A DNA stretch of 64,000 nucleotides from Xenorhabdus ishibashii (GTDB lineage: Bacteria; Pseudomonadota; Gammaproteobacteria; Enterobacterales; Enterobacteriaceae), in NCBI RefSeq assembly GCF_002632755.1, contig NZ_NJAK01000001.1, positions 992,001 through 1,056,000 of the forward strand. Reading direction: 5' to 3'. Below are positions 35,549 through 46,000 of this stretch, one piece after another. The position numbers and the translations under genes were made by a program. Position 1 is the first letter of the stretch. Every line of letters starts with the position of its first letter. The notes beneath the pieces were generated by a model that saw only the letters and a list, made by a program, of their open reading frames with translations, was not told where the DNA came from and made no database searches.

Positions 35549-36618
35549 AGCCCGTTTGTGTATTGGGAAATGGTCAGTTAGGCAGAATGCTGCGTCAAGC
35601 CGGTGAACCATTGGGAATTGCTGTCTATCCTGTCGGCTTGGATGCCGAACCGGAAGCAGTGCCTTATCAAAACAGCATTATCACCGCAGAAATTGAACGT
35701 TGGCCAGAAACCGCATTAACCCGCGAATTGGCTCATCATAAGGCTTTTATCAATCGTGATATTTTCCCTCAACTGGCGGATCGCTTGCCACAAAAGCAGC
35801 TCATGGATATGTTGGGCCTGGCAACCGCACCGTGGAAACTGCTTTCCACGCCCGAACAATGGCCACAGTTATTTGCGGAATTAGGGAATTTCATCATTGT
35901 GAAACGACGGACAGGAGGCTATGACGGGCGTGGTCAATGGCGTATCCGGCCGGGTGATGAAACAACTCTTCCTCCTGAAATTTACGGTGAATGTATTGTA
36001 GAACAGGGCATTCCATTTTCGGGGGAAGTATCGCTGGTGGGTGCCCGTAATGCCAAAGGTGAATCAGTATTCTATACGCTAACTCACAATTTGCATCAGG
36101 AAGGTATTTTACGTACCAGCGTTGCTTTGCCTGATAATGGTGACGATAAACCATTTCAACAACAAGCAGAACAGATGCTATCTGCCATTATGAATCAACT
36201 GAACTATGTTGGTGTTATGGCGATGGAATGTTTTATTGTTGGCAATAATTTGTTGATCAATGAATTGGCGCCACGAGTTCACAATAGCGGTCACTGGACG
36301 CAAAACGGCGCTTCTATCAGCCAGTTTGAACTTCACCTGCGGGCAATATTGAATCTTCCTATGCCACAACCAAAAATCTTTGCACCATCCGTTATGATCA
36401 ACCTGATCGGTACGGAGATAAATCCTGCGTGGCTGAGTTTGCCGCTGGTTCGTTTACATTGGTATGAAAAAGAGGTTCGTCCGGCACGTAAGGTGGGGCA
36501 CTTAAATGTGACCCATACAGATAAGGGGACATTGAAAACAACGTTGCAAACATTAGCCTCACTATTACCAACAGAATATCAAAGCAGTCTTAATTGGGTA
36601 CAAGAGAAATTAAGTTGA
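35545..36618 (+). CDS. purK: N5-carboxyaminoimidazole ribonucleotide synthase
   Basis: 357 residues, ATP-grasp enzyme that carboxylates AIR with bicarbonate and ATP. Motifs: [20 protein letters not shown] at the start, the ATP-grasp block [17 protein letters not shown], and [16 protein letters not shown] carrying the metal-binding Glu/Asn. Start overlaps the purE stop by 4 bp, so the pair is translationally coupled. Confidence 0.96.
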   Translation: MKPVCVLGNGQLGRMLRQAGEPLGIAVYPVGLDAEPEAVPYQNSIITAEIERWPETALTRELAHHKAFINRDIFPQLADRLPQKQLMDMLGLATAPWKLLSTPEQWPQLFAELGNFIIVKRRTGGYDGRGQWRIRPGDETTLPPEIYGECIVEQGIPFSGEVSLVGARNAKGESVFYTLTHNLHQEGILRTSVALPDNGDDKPFQQQAEQMLSAIMNQLNYVGVMAMECFIVGNNLLINELAPRVHNSGHWTQNGASISQFELHLRAILNLPMPQPKIFAPSVMINLIGTEINPAWLSLPLVRLHWYEKEVRPARKVGHLNVTHTDKGTLKTTLQTLASLLPTEYQSSLNWVQEKLS

Positions 36619-36704
36619 TCAATTGCCAACTAAAGAAAATGGGGTCACCACCAAACTCGGCAGAAAAGTGATTACTGCTGTAGGGTTAGGGGGATGAGTC
36701 AAAT

Positions 36705-36733
36705 ACAGGATGAGCATAGATCACTCATCCTGT
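36705..36733. terminator. Bidirectional terminator between purK and satP
   Basis: ACAGGATGAG pairs with CTCATCCTGT across a 9-base loop, between two convergent genes. Only short A/T runs flank it, so strength is uncertain. Confidence 0.65.
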
Positions 36734-36743
36734 CTAAAAACAG

Positions 36744-37316
36744 TTAAGCGTGTTTCACTTCACCAATCGGCAGGACAGTACGACCATATTGTTCATTCAG
36801 AACTTCAGCCATTGCCAGATAAAAAGCACTCGCACCACAGATAACGCCTTCAAAACCCGCGAAGGTCAAGATATTGGCGTTGCCAGTGATATTACCAATT
36901 GCCAGCAATGCAAACAGCAACGTCAGGCTACCAAAGACAAATTGCAGGACACGGTTAGCTTTCAATGTACCAAAGAACATAAACAGCGTGAAAATTCCCC
37001 ACAGAGCGAGATAAACGCCAAGGAACTCTTGGCTGGTTGCTTCAGCCAATCCCATCTTTGGCAGGAAGAGCAAAGCGATCAGGCTCAACCAAAACAGACC
37101 GTAAGAGGTAAATGCGGTTGCAGCAAACGTATTTCCTTTTTTGTACTCAAAAATACCGGCCAGAACCTGAGCCAAACCACCGTAAAAAATTCCCATGCTC
37201 AAAATTGCCGAGGCTAATGGGAAAAAACCTGCATTGTGCAGATTCAACAAAATGGTTGTCATGCCAAAACCCATTAAACCCAGTGGGCCTGGGTTTGCCA
37301 ACTGATTAGAATGCAT
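36744..37316 (-). CDS. satP: Acetate/succinate proton symporter (GPR1/FUN34/YaaH family)
   Basis: 190 residues with six hydrophobic segments and the family signature [14 protein letters not shown] near the N-terminus. It imports acetate and succinate across the inner membrane. C-terminal GEVKHA is typical. Located before dnaK in inverse orientation, as in enterobacteria. Confidence 0.93.
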   Translation of the reverse strand: MHSNQLANPGPLGLMGFGMTTILLNLHNAGFFPLASAILSMGIFYGGLAQVLAGIFEYKKGNTFAATAFTSYGLFWLSLIALLFLPKMGLAEATSQEFLGVYLALWGIFTLFMFFGTLKANRVLQFVFGSLTLLFALLAIGNITGNANILTFAGFEGVICGASAFYLAMAEVLNEQYGRTVLPIGEVKHA

Positions 37317-37482
37317 ATTTCCCCTAAAAACTTAAATAAAACAAAATGTTAAAAAATTTATCGTGGCGCTTTCCTGCACCAATAAATCAGAAAAGGCGGC
37401 GGATCATAATGTGATGACATCAACTACACAATGGCCTGTGAAAAATTTTTTTATTAAATCTCACTTTTTTTTCAATTCTCCC

Positions 37483-37510
37483 CTTGATGATGAGATGAAT
37501 GACCCCATCT
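37483..37510 (+). promoter_or_regulatory. Sigma-32 (heat-shock) promoter of dnaK
   Basis: CTTGATG (37483-37489) and CCCCATCT (37503-37510), with 13 bases between, match the sigma-32 consensus and closely resemble E. coli dnaK P1. Located 154 bp upstream of the dnaK start. The remaining 37317-37663 gap holds no gene. Confidence 0.88.
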
Positions 37511-37663
37511 AAGTCTCAACTACAGTTACTACTGAATATTTCAGCATTAGCTGAAAAATAAAATGAGGAATTTCTGGCAAATAAAGCCATTGAAAAGCAA
37601 ACATTCGCCCTCATATAGCTAGTAACTTGACCGAATATATGAATTTTTTGTGGAGGCGTTTAG

Positions 37664-39574
37664 ATGGGTAAAATTATTGGTATCGACTTGGGAACTACCA
37701 ACTCTTGTGTAGCAATTATGGACGGCACAACGACTCGTGTGCTTGAAAACAGCGAAGGTGACCGTACCACACCTTCTATCATCGCATATACTCAGGATGG
37801 TGAAACTCTGGTTGGTCAACCAGCTAAACGTCAGGCTGTTACTAACCCGCAAAACACCCTGTTCGCCATTAAGCGCTTGATTGGCCGTCGTTTCCAGGAT
37901 GAAGAAGTACAGCGTGACGTATCTATCATGCCATACAAAATCATGGGTGCGGATAACGGCGATGCGTGGCTGGAAGTGAAAGGCCAAAAAATAGCACCAC
38001 CTCAGGTTTCTGCTGAAGTTCTGAAAAAAATGAAGAAAACAGCGGAAGACTATCTGGGTGAGCCAGTAACCGAAGCTGTTATCACTGTTCCTGCATACTT
38101 CAACGATGCACAGCGTCAGGCAACTAAAGATGCTGGCCGTATCGCAGGTCTGGAAGTTAAGCGTATCATCAACGAACCAACTGCGGCTGCACTGGCTTAC
38201 GGCCTGGATAGAGAAGTGGGCAACCGCACCATCGCGGTTTATGACTTGGGTGGTGGTACTTTCGATATCTCTATCATCGAAATCGATGAAGTTGATGGCG
38301 AAAAAACGTATGAAGTTCTGGCAACCAATGGTGATACCCACTTAGGTGGTGAAGACTTCGATAGCCGTATGATCAACTATCTGGTTGATGAATTTAAGAA
38401 AGAACAAGGCATTGACCTGCGTAATGACCCACTGGCAATGCAGCGTCTGAAAGAAGCAGCAGAAAAAGCGAAGATCGAACTTTCTTCTGCACAGCAGACT
38501 GATGTAAATCTGCCATACATCACAGCAGATGCAACCGGTCCTAAGCACATGAACATTAAAGTGACTCGTGCAAAACTGGAATCTCTGGTTGAAGACTTGG
38601 TTAAACGTTCTATCGAGCCTCTGAAAGTCGCACTGAATGATGCTGGCCTGTCTGTCTCTGACGTCAACGACGTTATTCTGGTTGGTGGTCAGACTCGTAT
38701 GCCAATGGTGCAGAAAGCCGTGGCAGATTTCTTCGGCAAAGAGCCACGTAAAGACGTGAACCCAGACGAAGCAGTTGCAATGGGTGCAGCAGTTCAGGGC
38801 GGTGTACTGGCAGGTGACGTGAAAGACGTTCTGCTGCTGGACGTCACTCCACTGTCTCTGGGTATTGAAACCATGGGCGGCGTGATGACTTCCCTGATTT
38901 CTAAGAACACCACTATTCCAACTAAACATAGTCAAGTGTTCTCTACAGCGGAAGACAACCAGTCTGCGGTAACGATCCATGTACTACAGGGTGAGCGTAA
39001 GCGTGCCAGTGATAACAAATCTCTGGGTCAGTTCAACCTGGATGGTATTCAGCCAGCAATGCGCGGCACTCCGCAGATCGAAGTGACTTTCGATATCGAT
39101 GCTGACGGCATCCTGCACGTTTCTGCGAAAGACAAAAACTCAGGTCGTGAGCAAAACATCACCATCAAGGCATCTTCTGGGTTGAACGAAGAAGAAATCC
39201 AACAGATGGTACGTGACGCAGAAGCAAACGCAGAAGCTGACCGTAAGTTTGAAGAGTTGGTTCAGATCCGTAACCAGGCTGACCAATTGATCCACGGCAC
39301 GCGTAAGCAAGTTGAAGAAGCGGGTGACAAACTCACTGCGGATGATAAAGCGGCAATCGAGAAAGCAACTTCTGAGCTGGAAACGGCTGCGAAAGGTGAA
39401 GATAAAGCTGAAATTGAAGCGAAGATCCAAGCCCTGGTTGAAGCATCCAAGAAACTGCTGGAAATTGCACAACAGCAAGCCCAGGCTGGTGCTGCCGATG
39501 CTGGCGCAAGCAACGCGAAGAAAGACGACGACGTTGTAGACGCTGAATTCGAAGAAGTTAAAGACAAAAAATAA
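37664..39574 (+). CDS. dnaK: Hsp70 chaperone DnaK
   Basis: 636 residues. ATPase domain from [13 protein letters not shown] through [18 protein letters not shown] and [14 protein letters not shown]; substrate-binding domain from about 390; C-terminal EEVKDKK tail for cochaperone contact. Folds nascent and stressed proteins with DnaJ and GrpE and feeds back on sigma-32. Preceded by GGAGG and a heat-shock promoter. High-usage codons throughout. Confidence 0.98.
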   Translation: MGKIIGIDLGTTNSCVAIMDGTTTRVLENSEGDRTTPSIIAYTQDGETLVGQPAKRQAVTNPQNTLFAIKRLIGRRFQDEEVQRDVSIMPYKIMGADNGDAWLEVKGQKIAPPQVSAEVLKKMKKTAEDYLGEPVTEAVITVPAYFNDAQRQATKDAGRIAGLEVKRIINEPTAAALAYGLDREVGNRTIAVYDLGGGTFDISIIEIDEVDGEKTYEVLATNGDTHLGGEDFDSRMINYLVDEFKKEQGIDLRNDPLAMQRLKEAAEKAKIELSSAQQTDVNLPYITADATGPKHMNIKVTRAKLESLVEDLVKRSIEPLKVALNDAGLSVSDVNDVILVGGQTRMPMVQKAVADFFGKEPRKDVNPDEAVAMGAAVQGGVLAGDVKDVLLLDVTPLSLGIETMGGVMTSLISKNTTIPTKHSQVFSTAEDNQSAVTIHVLQGERKRASDNKSLGQFNLDGIQPAMRGTPQIEVTFDIDADGILHVSAKDKNSGREQNITIKASSGLNEEEIQQMVRDAEANAEADRKFEELVQIRNQADQLIHGTRKQVEEAGDKLTADDKAAIEKATSELETAAKGEDKAEIEAKIQALVEASKKLLEIAQQQAQAGAADAGASNAKKDDDVVDAEFEEVKDKK

Positions 39575-39590
39575 TAGCCCTTAGCGGGCA

Positions 39591-39653
39591 AAGTAACAGG
39601 GCGCCTGTTACTTGTTAACTGGCACGGGCGTTGAGGTAACTCTACGCCCGTGC
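39591..39653 (+). promoter_or_regulatory. Two hairpins between dnaK and dnaJ
   Basis: AAGTAACAGG / CCTGTTACTT (39591-39613) and GCACGGGCGT / ACGCCCGTGC (39622-39653). Neither is followed by a U run. They probably stabilise or process the dnaKJ messenger or attenuate expression so that dnaJ is made at lower level. Confidence 0.65.
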
Positions 39654-39678
39654 GTGCGTGTTAAGGGTAAACAATACG

Positions 39679-40815
39679 ATGGCAAAAAAAGATTATTATG
39701 AAGTTTTGGGAGTTTCCAAAACTGCAGACGAAAAAGAGATCAAAAAAGCCTATAAACGGCTGGCAATGAAATATCATCCAGACCGTAATCAGGGTGATAA
39801 AGAATCAGAAAGTAAATTCAAAGAAATTAAAGAAGCGTATGAGATCCTGACAGATTCTCAGAAACGAGCTGCTTATGACCAATATGGTCACGCTGCCTTT
39901 GAACAGGGTGGCATGGGCGGTGGCGCCGGTGGTTTCGGTGGCGGAGCTGACTTTAGCGATATCTTTGGTGACGTTTTCGGAGATATTTTCGGTGGTGGTC
40001 GTCGTCAGCAGCGTCCTAGCCGTGGCTCAGACCTGCGTTACAGCATGGAATTAACCCTGGAAGAAGCTGTCCGTGGTGTGACCAAAGAGATCCGCATCCC
40101 TACACTGGAATCTTGTGATACCTGTCACGGTAGCGGAGCTAAAGCGGGCACCAGCCCAGAAACTTGCCCAACCTGTCACGGGGCAGGTCAGGTACAAATG
40201 CGTCAAGGGTTCTTCGCAGTCCAGCAGGCTTGTCCGCAGTGTCATGGACGCGGAAAAATCATCAAAGAGCCTTGCGCTAAATGTCATGGGCATGGTCGGG
40301 TTGAAAAATACAAGACACTGTCTGTTAAAATTCCATCAGGCGTCGACACCGGCGATCGTATTCGTTTGAGTGGTGAAGGTGAAGCAGGTGAACACGGTGC
40401 ACCATCCGGCGATCTGTACGTTCAGGTGCAAGTCAAACCTCACCATATCTTCGAACGCGATGGCAGCAACCTCTATTGTGAAGTTCCAATCAACTTCGCA
40501 ACCGCTGCATTGGGTGGCGAAATTGAAGTTCCAACCCTTGATGGCCGTGTCAGCCTAAAAATCCCTGCGGAAACCCAAACTGGCAAGTTGTTCCGTATGA
40601 AAGGGAAAGGTGTTAAATCCGTCCGTGGCGGTGTTCAGGGCGACTTGCTTTGCCGTGTCGTAGTAGAAACACCGGTTAAGCTGAATGAAGAGCAGAAAGA
40701 GCTGATGCGTAAACTGGGCGAATCTTTTGGCGGGAAAAGCGGTGAAACCAACAGCCCTCGCTCCAAAAGTTTCCTTGATGGCGTGAAGAAATTTTTTGAT
40801 GATCTGACTAAGTAA
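39679..40815 (+). CDS. dnaJ: Hsp40 cochaperone DnaJ
   Basis: 378 residues from ATG 39679 ([11 protein letters not shown]); the longer frame from 39658 adds non-conserved residues. J domain with HPD ([10 protein letters not shown]), glycine/phenylalanine-rich linker ([20 protein letters not shown]), four CxxCxGxG zinc repeats ([32 protein letters not shown]) and the C-terminal substrate-binding domains. Stimulates DnaK ATPase. Cotranscribed with dnaK. Confidence 0.97.
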   Translation: MAKKDYYEVLGVSKTADEKEIKKAYKRLAMKYHPDRNQGDKESESKFKEIKEAYEILTDSQKRAAYDQYGHAAFEQGGMGGGAGGFGGGADFSDIFGDVFGDIFGGGRRQQRPSRGSDLRYSMELTLEEAVRGVTKEIRIPTLESCDTCHGSGAKAGTSPETCPTCHGAGQVQMRQGFFAVQQACPQCHGRGKIIKEPCAKCHGHGRVEKYKTLSVKIPSGVDTGDRIRLSGEGEAGEHGAPSGDLYVQVQVKPHHIFERDGSNLYCEVPINFATAALGGEIEVPTLDGRVSLKIPAETQTGKLFRMKGKGVKSVRGGVQGDLLCRVVVETPVKLNEEQKELMRKLGESFGGKSGETNSPRSKSFLDGVKKFFDDLTK

Positions 40816-40841
40816 TTTAATGCTTTTGTGAGATCTCGCAT

Positions 40842-40890
40842 AAATCCCGCCTGATTATCTTTCTAATGTATTGATAATCAGGCGGGATTT
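40842..40890. terminator. Strong hairpin terminator after dnaJ
   Basis: AAATCCCGCCTGATTATC (40842-40859) pairs perfectly with 40873-40890 over a 13-base loop. It sits between convergent dnaJ and the EamA transporter gene and can act in both directions. Confidence 0.85.
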
Positions 40891-40926
40891 CTAATCTATT
40901 AAATTACCTTCAATTTTAAAGGGAAG

Positions 40927-41772
40927 TTATCCTAGCTTCGTACCAATAACCCCAGCCACAATCACAATACAAGCTAATAATCGCATTTTGTTAAACGGTT
41001 CCCGCAAGATAACGACAGACAACAACATTGCAAATAACACGCTAGTTTCGCGCAATGCCGCAATCAGCACGATGGGCGCATGCCCCATTGCCCAAATCAC
41101 GATACCATAACTTAGTAATTGCATCAGCCCACCCAATATTCCCTGTTTCCAGTGTTGATGAAGCAACCTTCCGGCAGTATTCCAATATCGGAAATACATA
41201 ATCGCGCCCATTACCCAGCCATTAATCGCAAACAGCCATAAGATATAGGTCAAAGCATTATCGCTGGCTCTGGAGCCTGCTCCATCGGATAAAGTATAAC
41301 CAGCGGTAAATACCGATGTTGTGATTGCTGCAATTAACGTTTTGCGATCCAGTTGAAGAGAATTTTTCCCGTATGGAAAAGCAATTAACATAATCCCCAC
41401 GATAATTAGCCCTACTCCCAACATGGCAAGGGGCGGCAATATTTCCTGCAAGATGACCCAACTAAATAAAGCGGTAATGAGTGGCGCACAACCTCTGGCA
41501 ATTGGATATACCTGACCCAAATCTCCAGTAGCATAAGAGCGGCTTAAAAACAGACAATAAGCCGTATGTAAAACAGCAGAGACGATTAACCACGGCAGAG
41601 AGGATAATGATGGCAATCCAACCCAAAACAGTCCCAATGTGGCGATAATTCCGGCAAAGAAGACAATGATTGAAATGCCCAAGAACCGATCTGCGCTAAT
41701 TTTAACTAAAGCATTCCAACTGGCATGTAACAACGCAGCGCCAAGGACAAACAGGAAAAGTAACGTTGTCAT
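40927..41772 (-). CDS. EamA/DMT-superfamily transporter
   Basis: 281 residues, ten predicted membrane segments in two EamA repeats (first with LLHASWNALVKIS, second beginning near LIAAITTSVFTAGYTLSDG). Family members export amino acids or metabolites across the inner membrane; the substrate cannot be read. C-terminus ...VVILREPFNKMRLLACIVIVAG is typical. Stands alone between dnaJ and nhaA. Confidence 0.85.
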   Translation of the reverse strand: MTTLLFLFVLGAALLHASWNALVKISADRFLGISIIVFFAGIIATLGLFWVGLPSLSSLPWLIVSAVLHTAYCLFLSRSYATGDLGQVYPIARGCAPLITALFSWVILQEILPPLAMLGVGLIIVGIMLIAFPYGKNSLQLDRKTLIAAITTSVFTAGYTLSDGAGSRASDNALTYILWLFAINGWVMGAIMYFRYWNTAGRLLHQHWKQGILGGLMQLLSYGIVIWAMGHAPIVLIAALRETSVLFAMLLSVVILREPFNKMRLLACIVIVAGVIGTKLG

Positions 41773-41980
41773 GGAGTATTTTACTCATATTGTTAGCACA
41801 AATAATGATTAAAATTTCTTCTGTTATGCAGTGTAATTTATCAAAATTTCGAAAAATATTATTTCATTATGTTACAATTCGGATATTGCGATTTATATCG
41901 CACAAATAACCTTCTTTTTCCGATGTCATGACTAGCATAACATGCATGACCTTGATTCAATTTCATAAGTTAATTTATCC

Positions 41981-43159
41981 ATGACTGCAATCATTCGCCA
42001 ATTTTTGAAATTAGAAGCTGCTGGAGGGATCCTTCTCATTATAGCGGCCATTATTGCGCTGGTTATGGCGAATACGCCATTGCAGGGTATTTATCATCAA
42101 TTTCTCAACCTTCCTGTTGCAGTGCAATTCGCAGCGCTGGAAATCAACAAACCATTATTACTCTGGATCAATGATGGGTTAATGTCCGTATTTTTTCTCA
42201 TTGTCGGGCTGGAAGTGAAACGGGAACTCATGGAAGGCTCACTTGCTGGTCGCGACAAAGCCATTTTCCCCGCCATTGCTGCACTTGGGGGGATGTTAGC
42301 TCCGGCATTGATCTATCTGCTGTTTAATGGCAGTGATGAAATCACCCAACAAGGTTGGGCAATTCCCTGCGCAACAGATATTGCTTTTGCACTAGGGATC
42401 ATGGCGTTGTTGGGGAAACGTGTTCCCACCGCATTAAAAGTCTTTTTGCTTGCGCTGGCGATCATTGATGATTTGGGTGTCATCATCATTATCGCTTTGT
42501 TCTATACCAAAACAGTATCCCTCGCAGCATTAGGCTTGGCTACAGCCATGATTGGATTATTGGCCTGGATGAATTGGAAAGGAATAGCTAAAACATCCGC
42601 TTATCTGATTGTTGGTGCTGTTTTATGGGTGTGCATCTTGAAATCAGGTGTTCATGCCACACTGGCCGGCGTGATTGTTGGATTCTTGATCCCCCTTAGA
42701 GATAAAAAAGGTGAGTCACCCTCTGAAACTCTGGAGCATGAACTGCATTCATGGGTTGCTTATCTCATTCTGCCACTATTTGCTTTTGCCAATGCAGGTG
42801 TCTCACTACAGGGTGTTACATTAGATGGTTTAACCAGTATATTGCCGATAGGCATTGCACTTGGTCTGTTTATTGGTAAACCGTTGGGCATTTTCCTGTT
42901 TAGCTGGATTTCGGTAAAACTGGGGATCGCCAAATTGCCGGAAAAAATTGGCATGAGACAAATCTTCGCTGTTTCCGTATTGTGTGGAATCGGTTTTACC
43001 ATGTCTATCTTTATCTCCGGTCTGGCGTTTGAAGGCCTCAATGATACCTTCAACACTTATTCCCGCTTAGGTATATTGATTGGTTCCACAACCGCGGCTG
43101 TTGTTGGTTATGGATTACTCACCATACTGTTACCGAAGAAAAAACGTGGTCAAAAATAG
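41981..43159 (+). CDS. nhaA: Na+/H+ antiporter NhaA
   Basis: 392 residues, twelve membrane segments. Key features are the unwound helix region [15 protein letters not shown] and the ion-binding aspartates in [20 protein letters not shown]. It exchanges two protons for one sodium or lithium and is activated at alkaline pH. Followed by its regulator nhaR 231 bp later, with an inverted repeat between them. Confidence 0.97.
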   Translation: MTAIIRQFLKLEAAGGILLIIAAIIALVMANTPLQGIYHQFLNLPVAVQFAALEINKPLLLWINDGLMSVFFLIVGLEVKRELMEGSLAGRDKAIFPAIAALGGMLAPALIYLLFNGSDEITQQGWAIPCATDIAFALGIMALLGKRVPTALKVFLLALAIIDDLGVIIIIALFYTKTVSLAALGLATAMIGLLAWMNWKGIAKTSAYLIVGAVLWVCILKSGVHATLAGVIVGFLIPLRDKKGESPSETLEHELHSWVAYLILPLFAFANAGVSLQGVTLDGLTSILPIGIALGLFIGKPLGIFLFSWISVKLGIAKLPEKIGMRQIFAVSVLCGIGFTMSIFISGLAFEGLNDTFNTYSRLGILIGSTTAAVVGYGLLTILLPKKKRGQK

Positions 43160-43218
43160 ATGAATAGTCTAATTTAAGCACAGATATAGAAAGAATTTCC
43201 GAGGTAATACATTCTCTT

Positions 43219-43276
43219 AATATTCGCGGTAAAACTTTTATAACTGCGATGCTATAACTGCGATACCGCGAATATT
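43219..43276. repeat. 13-bp perfect inverted repeat with internal direct repeat, nhaA-nhaR gap
   Basis: AATATTCGCGGTA (43219-43231) and its exact complement at 43264-43276. The loop holds ATAACTGCGAT twice. It could be the nhaA terminator, but no U run follows; a regulatory or mobile (MITE-like) origin is possible. Confidence 0.5.
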
Positions 43277-43390
43277 TTCATAGTAATAAAAAATAGTGAT
43301 AGAAAAATAGGAAAACGCCATAATCTGGCGACCTGAAATGTATGGTCACGGCTGTTATACAGATGTGGGGCAATACACAAGGATAAATAT

Positions 43391-44317
43391 ATGCGGGTTT
43401 CACATTTAAATTTTAACCACCTCTATTATTTTTGGCACGTTTGCAAGGAAGGCTCTGTTGTAGGAGCGGCAGAAGCGCTATACCTGACACCACAAACCAT
43501 TACAGGACAGATAAAGGCGTTGGAAGAACGTCTGGATGGGAAATTATTCAAGCGGCAAGGAAGAGGATTAGTACCCTCAGAACTGGGGCAATTAATTTTT
43601 CGCTATGCGGATAAGATGTTTACACTCAGTCAGGAAATGATGGATATCGTTACTTACAGCCGAGAATCAAATCTGCTGTTTGATGTGGGTGTCGCTGATG
43701 CACTGTCTAAACGTTTAGTGAGTAAGGTACTGGAAACAACCGTTGTAGAGCACGAAAAGATCCACTTGCGTTGTTTTGAATCGACACATGAAATGCTGCT
43801 TGAACAACTTAGCCAGCATAAGCTGGATATGATCCTATCCGATTGCCCAGTGGATTCTTCTCAACAGGAAGGATTGTTTTCAGTGAAATTGGGGGAATGT
43901 AATATCAGTTTTTACTGCCGCCAACCGATCCCAGAAAAACCCTTTCCAGCATGTTTGGAAGAGCGCCGTTTATTAATTCCGGGGCGCCGCTCTATGTTAG
44001 GCAGAAAGCTCCTGACATGGATACGTAATAAAAATCTTGAAGTTGAAGTGCTGGGCGAATTTGATGATGCCGCTTTGATGAAAGCATTTGGTCTGTATCA
44101 CAACGCCATTTTCATTGCGCCTTCTTTCTACGCCAATGATATTTTTGCTGATAGTGATATTGTTGAGATAGGCCGATTGGATACTGTACAGGAAGAATAT
44201 TACGTCATCTTCGCCGAGCGTATGATTCAGCATCCGGCAGTCCAGCGCGTGTGTAACAAAGACTTTTCTGCTTTATTTAGCTCACCGCCAAAAAGTCGCC
44301 CTGAAAAATTATATTAA
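43391..44317 (+). CDS. nhaR: LysR-type activator NhaR
   Basis: 308 residues. N-terminal helix-turn-helix ([26 protein letters not shown] region) with the recognition helix around [17 protein letters not shown], then the two-part effector-binding domain. Activates nhaA in response to sodium. The nhaA-nhaR order and family length match enterobacteria. Confidence 0.95.
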   Translation: MRVSHLNFNHLYYFWHVCKEGSVVGAAEALYLTPQTITGQIKALEERLDGKLFKRQGRGLVPSELGQLIFRYADKMFTLSQEMMDIVTYSRESNLLFDVGVADALSKRLVSKVLETTVVEHEKIHLRCFESTHEMLLEQLSQHKLDMILSDCPVDSSQQEGLFSVKLGECNISFYCRQPIPEKPFPACLEERRLLIPGRRSMLGRKLLTWIRNKNLEVEVLGEFDDAALMKAFGLYHNAIFIAPSFYANDIFADSDIVEIGRLDTVQEEYYVIFAERMIQHPAVQRVCNKDFSALFSSPPKSRPEKLY

Positions 44318-44371
44318 AATTATCATTTAAAATCAGCAGATTAAAACTAGCACATCAAAACCAGCAGAGAC

Positions 44372-44400
44372 AAAAAAACCGGCGTAAAGCCGGTTTTTTT
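44372..44400. terminator. Bidirectional terminator between nhaR and rpsT
   Basis: AACCGGC-GTAAA-GCCGGTT flanked by an A run on the left and a T run on the right, so it terminates both the rightward nhaR and the leftward rpsT transcripts. Confidence 0.92.
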
Positions 44401-44420
44401 AGCATTATCAAAACGTATGA

Positions 44421-44681
44421 TTACATCGCTTTGATTTGTGCTGCCAGAGCAGATTTATGACGTGCTGCTTTGTTTTTGTGGATCAGACCTTTGCAGGCGT
44501 GACGATCAACAATTGGTTGCATGTCATTGAATGCTTTCTGTGCAGCTTCTTTATCGCCAGCAGCGATAGCCGCGTATACTTTCTTGATAAAAGTGCGCAC
44601 CATAGAACGACGGCTCGCATTGTGCTGACGGCGTTTCTCAGACTGTACGGCGCGTTTCTTAGCTGATTTGATATTAGCCAA
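44421..44681 (-). CDS. rpsT: 30S ribosomal protein S20
   Basis: 86 residues, Lys/Arg/Ala-rich ([20 protein letters not shown]), binds the 5' domain of 16S rRNA. The start codon is TTG (44681-44679), as in E. coli, where the weak UUG start takes part in autoregulation. Divergent from ribF; the intergenic region 44682-45029 has no further gene. Confidence 0.97.
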   Translation of the reverse strand: MANIKSAKKRAVQSEKRRQHNASRRSMVRTFIKKVYAAIAAGDKEAAQKAFNDMQPIVDRHACKGLIHKNKAARHKSALAAQIKAM

Positions 44682-44971
44682 GGTCCAACTCCCAAATATA
44701 TTCTATCGAGGACAATTCAAAGGCCGAGGAATATGCCTGTTCAGCCTTCTTTTGTCAATGGATTTGTGCAAATAAGCGTCGTTGTACAGCGACGCTGGTT
44801 ACGTTGTGATGGGGCGGGATTTTATCAGCTTACTCAGAGGGAATACAGTCTTTCGCAATAAAAAACTGAATGAACCACAGAGAAATGCGATAAATTAAAT
44901 ATTTTTCGGGCATCTAGCCTATTTTTATTGTATGAATCAGGTTATTAATTAAAACCCTTTGTGATCGTGGG

Positions 44972-45000
44972 TTAACCTTGAGCGTTGTACAAGGTATAAT
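44972..45000 (+). promoter_or_regulatory. Sigma-70-like promoter before ribF
   Basis: TTAACC (44972-44977), 17 bases, TATAAT (44995-45000), 30 bp before the ribF ATG. The -10 is perfect; the -35 is weak. Confidence 0.55.
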
Positions 45001-45029
45001 CCGACAATTTCCACGGTATTGAGCCAGCT

Positions 45030-45974
45030 ATGGAGCTAATTCGCGGTATACACAATATCCGGGCGCGTCACCATGGTTGCGTGCTGACGATTGGTAATTT
45101 TGATGGTGTCCATCGCGGGCATCAAGCTTTATTAAAACACTTGAAGCAAGAAGGGCAGCGTCTCGGATTACCGACAATGGTTATGATTTTCGAACCGCAG
45201 CCTCTGGAAGTTTTTGTGGCAGATAAAGCGCCAGCTCGCCTGACCAGGCTGAGAGATAAAATAAAGTATCTAGCCCAAAATGGCGTTGATTATCTGTTAT
45301 GTGTGAAATTTGACAAACATTTTGCAGCCAATTCACCTGAAACCTTTGTTTCACAGTTGCTCGTTGAAAAACTGGGTGTTAAGTTTCTGGCAATAGGAGA
45401 TGATTTCCGTTTTGGCAAAAATCGCCGCGGAGATTTCCACTATTTACAGCAAGCAGGCCAACAATACCGTTTTGATGTCGCCAGCACAGACAGTTTTTGT
45501 GACAGCGGTCTTAGGATCAGCAGTACAGCCATTCGTCAGGCACTGCAAAGTGATGATCTGGCCTTGGCTGAAATATTACTGGGGCACCCTTACAGTATAA
45601 GCGGCAGAGTTGTTCACGGTAAGCAATTGGGACGCACTATCGGTTTTCCCACTGCCAACTTACCGTTGAAACGTCTCGTTGCGCCCGTTAAGGGCGTTTA
45701 TGCTGTTGAAGTCCACGGACTGGGCGATATCCCCCTACCGGGTGTTGCAAACATAGGCAATCGCCCCACAGTTGCCGGCCTTGGCCTGCAACTTGAAGTG
45801 CATTTGATTGATACCCAAATGGATCTGTATGGGCGTCATATTGATGTGGTATTACGTAAAAAATTGCGTAATGAGCAGCGATTTGCTTCGCTTGATGCGC
45901 TTAAACAGCAAATCGCAAATGATGTGGTTACTGCGAGGGACTATCTCTTGCAGCAATCCAAGTCATGTATCTAG
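45030..45974 (+). CDS. ribF: Bifunctional riboflavin kinase / FAD synthetase
   Basis: 314 residues. N-terminal nucleotidyltransferase (TIGNFDGVHRGHQALL; GDDFRFGKNRRGD; ISSTAIRQAL) makes FAD from FMN, and the C-terminal kinase (HGKQLGRTIGFPTANLPL; GVYAVEVHG; VANIGNRPTV) makes FMN. First gene of the ribF-ileS-lspA-fkpB-ispH cluster, with 26 bp to ileS. Confidence 0.97.
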   Translation: MELIRGIHNIRARHHGCVLTIGNFDGVHRGHQALLKHLKQEGQRLGLPTMVMIFEPQPLEVFVADKAPARLTRLRDKIKYLAQNGVDYLLCVKFDKHFAANSPETFVSQLLVEKLGVKFLAIGDDFRFGKNRRGDFHYLQQAGQQYRFDVASTDSFCDSGLRISSTAIRQALQSDDLALAEILLGHPYSISGRVVHGKQLGRTIGFPTANLPLKRLVAPVKGVYAVEVHGLGDIPLPGVANIGNRPTVAGLGLQLEVHLIDTQMDLYGRHIDVVLRKKLRNEQRFASLDALKQQIANDVVTARDYLLQQSKSCI

Positions 45975-46000
45975 CGGAAAATTGGAATTGAGAATCGATA

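Noticed and set aside
37619..38980. Long minus-strand open frames opposite dnaK
   Set aside because: They mirror the codon pattern of the highly expressed dnaK gene, are rich in Cys/His/Phe and have no domain; shadows of the real gene.
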